Origin: Pseudobdellovibrionaceae bacterium
GTDB taxonomy: Bacteria > Bdellovibrionota > Bdellovibrionia > Bdellovibrionales > JAMPXM01
Assembly (NCBI GenBank): GCA_913776405.1
Contig: CAJYOV010000674.1
Location: forward strand, 1 to 6,089
Direction: 5' to 3'
Length of the DNA: 6,089 nt
Below, one piece after another: positions 5,543-6,089 of this stretch. Numbering within the stretch: the stretch's first letter is position 1; each line of letters starts with the position of its first letter. The translations under genes and the position numbers were made by a program. Below the pieces are notes generated by a model, which was not told where the DNA came from, ran no database searches, and saw only the letters and a program-made list of their open reading frames with translations.

Positions 5543-6069
5543 TTCAAGCCATTCTCATCGCTTTCGCGATCGCGGCCTTTGCTTTCTCGCCAGACGCTAA
5601 AGCCGATCGGTCTTGGAAAGGGACGATCAAAATCTGGACAGCCGATCTTTGCGGAAGCTCTGGCAAGCCTAACGCCCAATCTGTGGACGCAAATGCCAAC
5701 GGCTCGATCGCGAAAGAAGCGGATTGCAGCCCTGTGCCCAAACCCGTTGGTGCCGAGTGGGCCGTCGATCTGCCGGTAAAAGAAATAACCGAGCCGGGCT
5801 ATCATGTCGTATCTCGTATGACATTCGCACAAGCGCCTTGGAACGTGACGATCCTCGTGACACGGACAAACCCCACAAACGGCGTTCCGAGCTTCCTAGC
5901 GGTACAGACGACGCTCAAGCATGAGTCCGTCGGCATCGTCGCCCAATGCGCGCGCTACGACGCATTAGGCGCTTTCTCGTTTTTGCCGCCCGGCAGCTGC
6001 TCAGGTCAGATGAGAGGCAAACTCGTCGGCATCAGTTTGCTTTCGCCGCTTGCGGTGTCTGCGCCCTAG
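5539..6069 (+). CDS. Small secreted four-cysteine protein of unknown family, coupled to the peptidase
   Basis: The protein has 176 residues and no family I recognise. It starts with GTG inside a GTGA overlap with the peptidase stop, so translation is probably coupled. The N-terminus lacks Lys/Arg before a hydrophobic core (ILIAFAIAAFAF), but SPDAKA-D at 17-23 is a good signal-peptidase site, similar to the TPDAARA-D of the exported protein at 3120. The mature part carries four cysteines (38, 63, 137, 154), which could form two disulfides. Its alternating hydrophobic pattern (WNVTILVTRT, SFLAVQTTL, SVGIVAQC) suggests a small beta-sheet domain. Close coupling to a peptidase gene makes a partner, inhibitor or substrate role conceivable, but nothing in the sequence proves it. 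It ends at a TAG 20 bases before the window edge, so no downstream terminator can be judged. Confidence 0.85.
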   Translation: MIQAILIAFAIAAFAFSPDAKADRSWKGTIKIWTADLCGSSGKPNAQSVDANANGSIAKEADCSPVPKPVGAEWAVDLPVKEITEPGYHVVSRMTFAQAPWNVTILVTRTNPTNGVPSFLAVQTTLKHESVGIVAQCARYDALGAFSFLPPGSCSGQMRGKLVGISLLSPLAVSAP

Positions 6070-6089
6070 ACCTTACTTGCGGAAACCGG

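Noticed and set aside
5850..5890. NPTNG motif plus APW in the small secreted protein, suggesting a chagasin-type cysteine peptidase inhibitor next to a papain-like peptidase
   Set aside because: In chagasin-family inhibitors NPTTG comes first and the RPW motif last, with a Gly-rich loop between; here APW precedes NPTNG and there is no Gly-rich loop. It is an attractive coincidence, but the order is wrong. A structure comparison would settle it.
6073..6089. Possible C-terminal end (GFRK then TAA) of a convergent minus-strand gene at the right edge
   Set aside because: Only four codons are inside the window; this cannot be distinguished from chance.

Overview
The window is about 6.1 kb of bacterial DNA, gene-dense and moderately GC-rich. 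It holds six protein-coding genes and no RNA gene, insertion sequence, CRISPR array or phage gene that I can see. Short intergenic gaps, 4-base start/stop overlaps, GTG starts and several Sec-type exported proteins of unknown family fit a Gram-negative, delta-proteobacterium-like organism. A Bdellovibrionota-type genome is my best guess, but this rests on general style, not on a diagnostic marker.

Left block (1-1905, + strand). A 5'-truncated gene enters from the left edge. It has an Ala/Pro/Thr/Ser-rich linker followed by an all-helical domain that resembles the alginate lyase (alpha/alpha toroid) superfamily but appears to lack the usual catalytic residues. Seven bases after its stop, and probably in the same transcript, lies a COG0720 pterin enzyme (6-pyruvoyl-tetrahydropterin synthase/QueD superfamily). 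Its active-site Cys is replaced, and it carries the Glu-x2-His-Gly-His signature of the PTPS-III type that substitutes for dihydroneopterin aldolase in folate synthesis.

Middle block (1890-2948, - strand). A convergent gene encodes an exported alpha/beta hydrolase with an intact Ser185-Asp276-His303 triad. It overlaps the pterin gene tail-to-tail by 16 bases. Its start faces a divergent intergenic region (2949-3119) that contains a triple 8-base tandem repeat spanning the ribosome binding site, one two-part hairpin, and a second region with two mutually exclusive stems.

Right block (3120-6069, + strand). Four genes are packed as a likely operon: an exported four-cysteine protein of unknown family; D-aminoacyl-tRNA deacylase (dtd), starting with GTG in a 4-base overlap; a secreted papain-like (clan CA) cysteine peptidase with Gln81, Cys87 and His256 visible but Asp318 where papain has Asn; and a small secreted four-cysteine protein that again begins in a GTGA overlap. 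The unusual feature is a housekeeping translation-quality enzyme inside a run of secreted proteins. The last two genes are tightly coupled, so the small protein may work with the peptidase as partner, inhibitor or chaperone; that is inference from position only.
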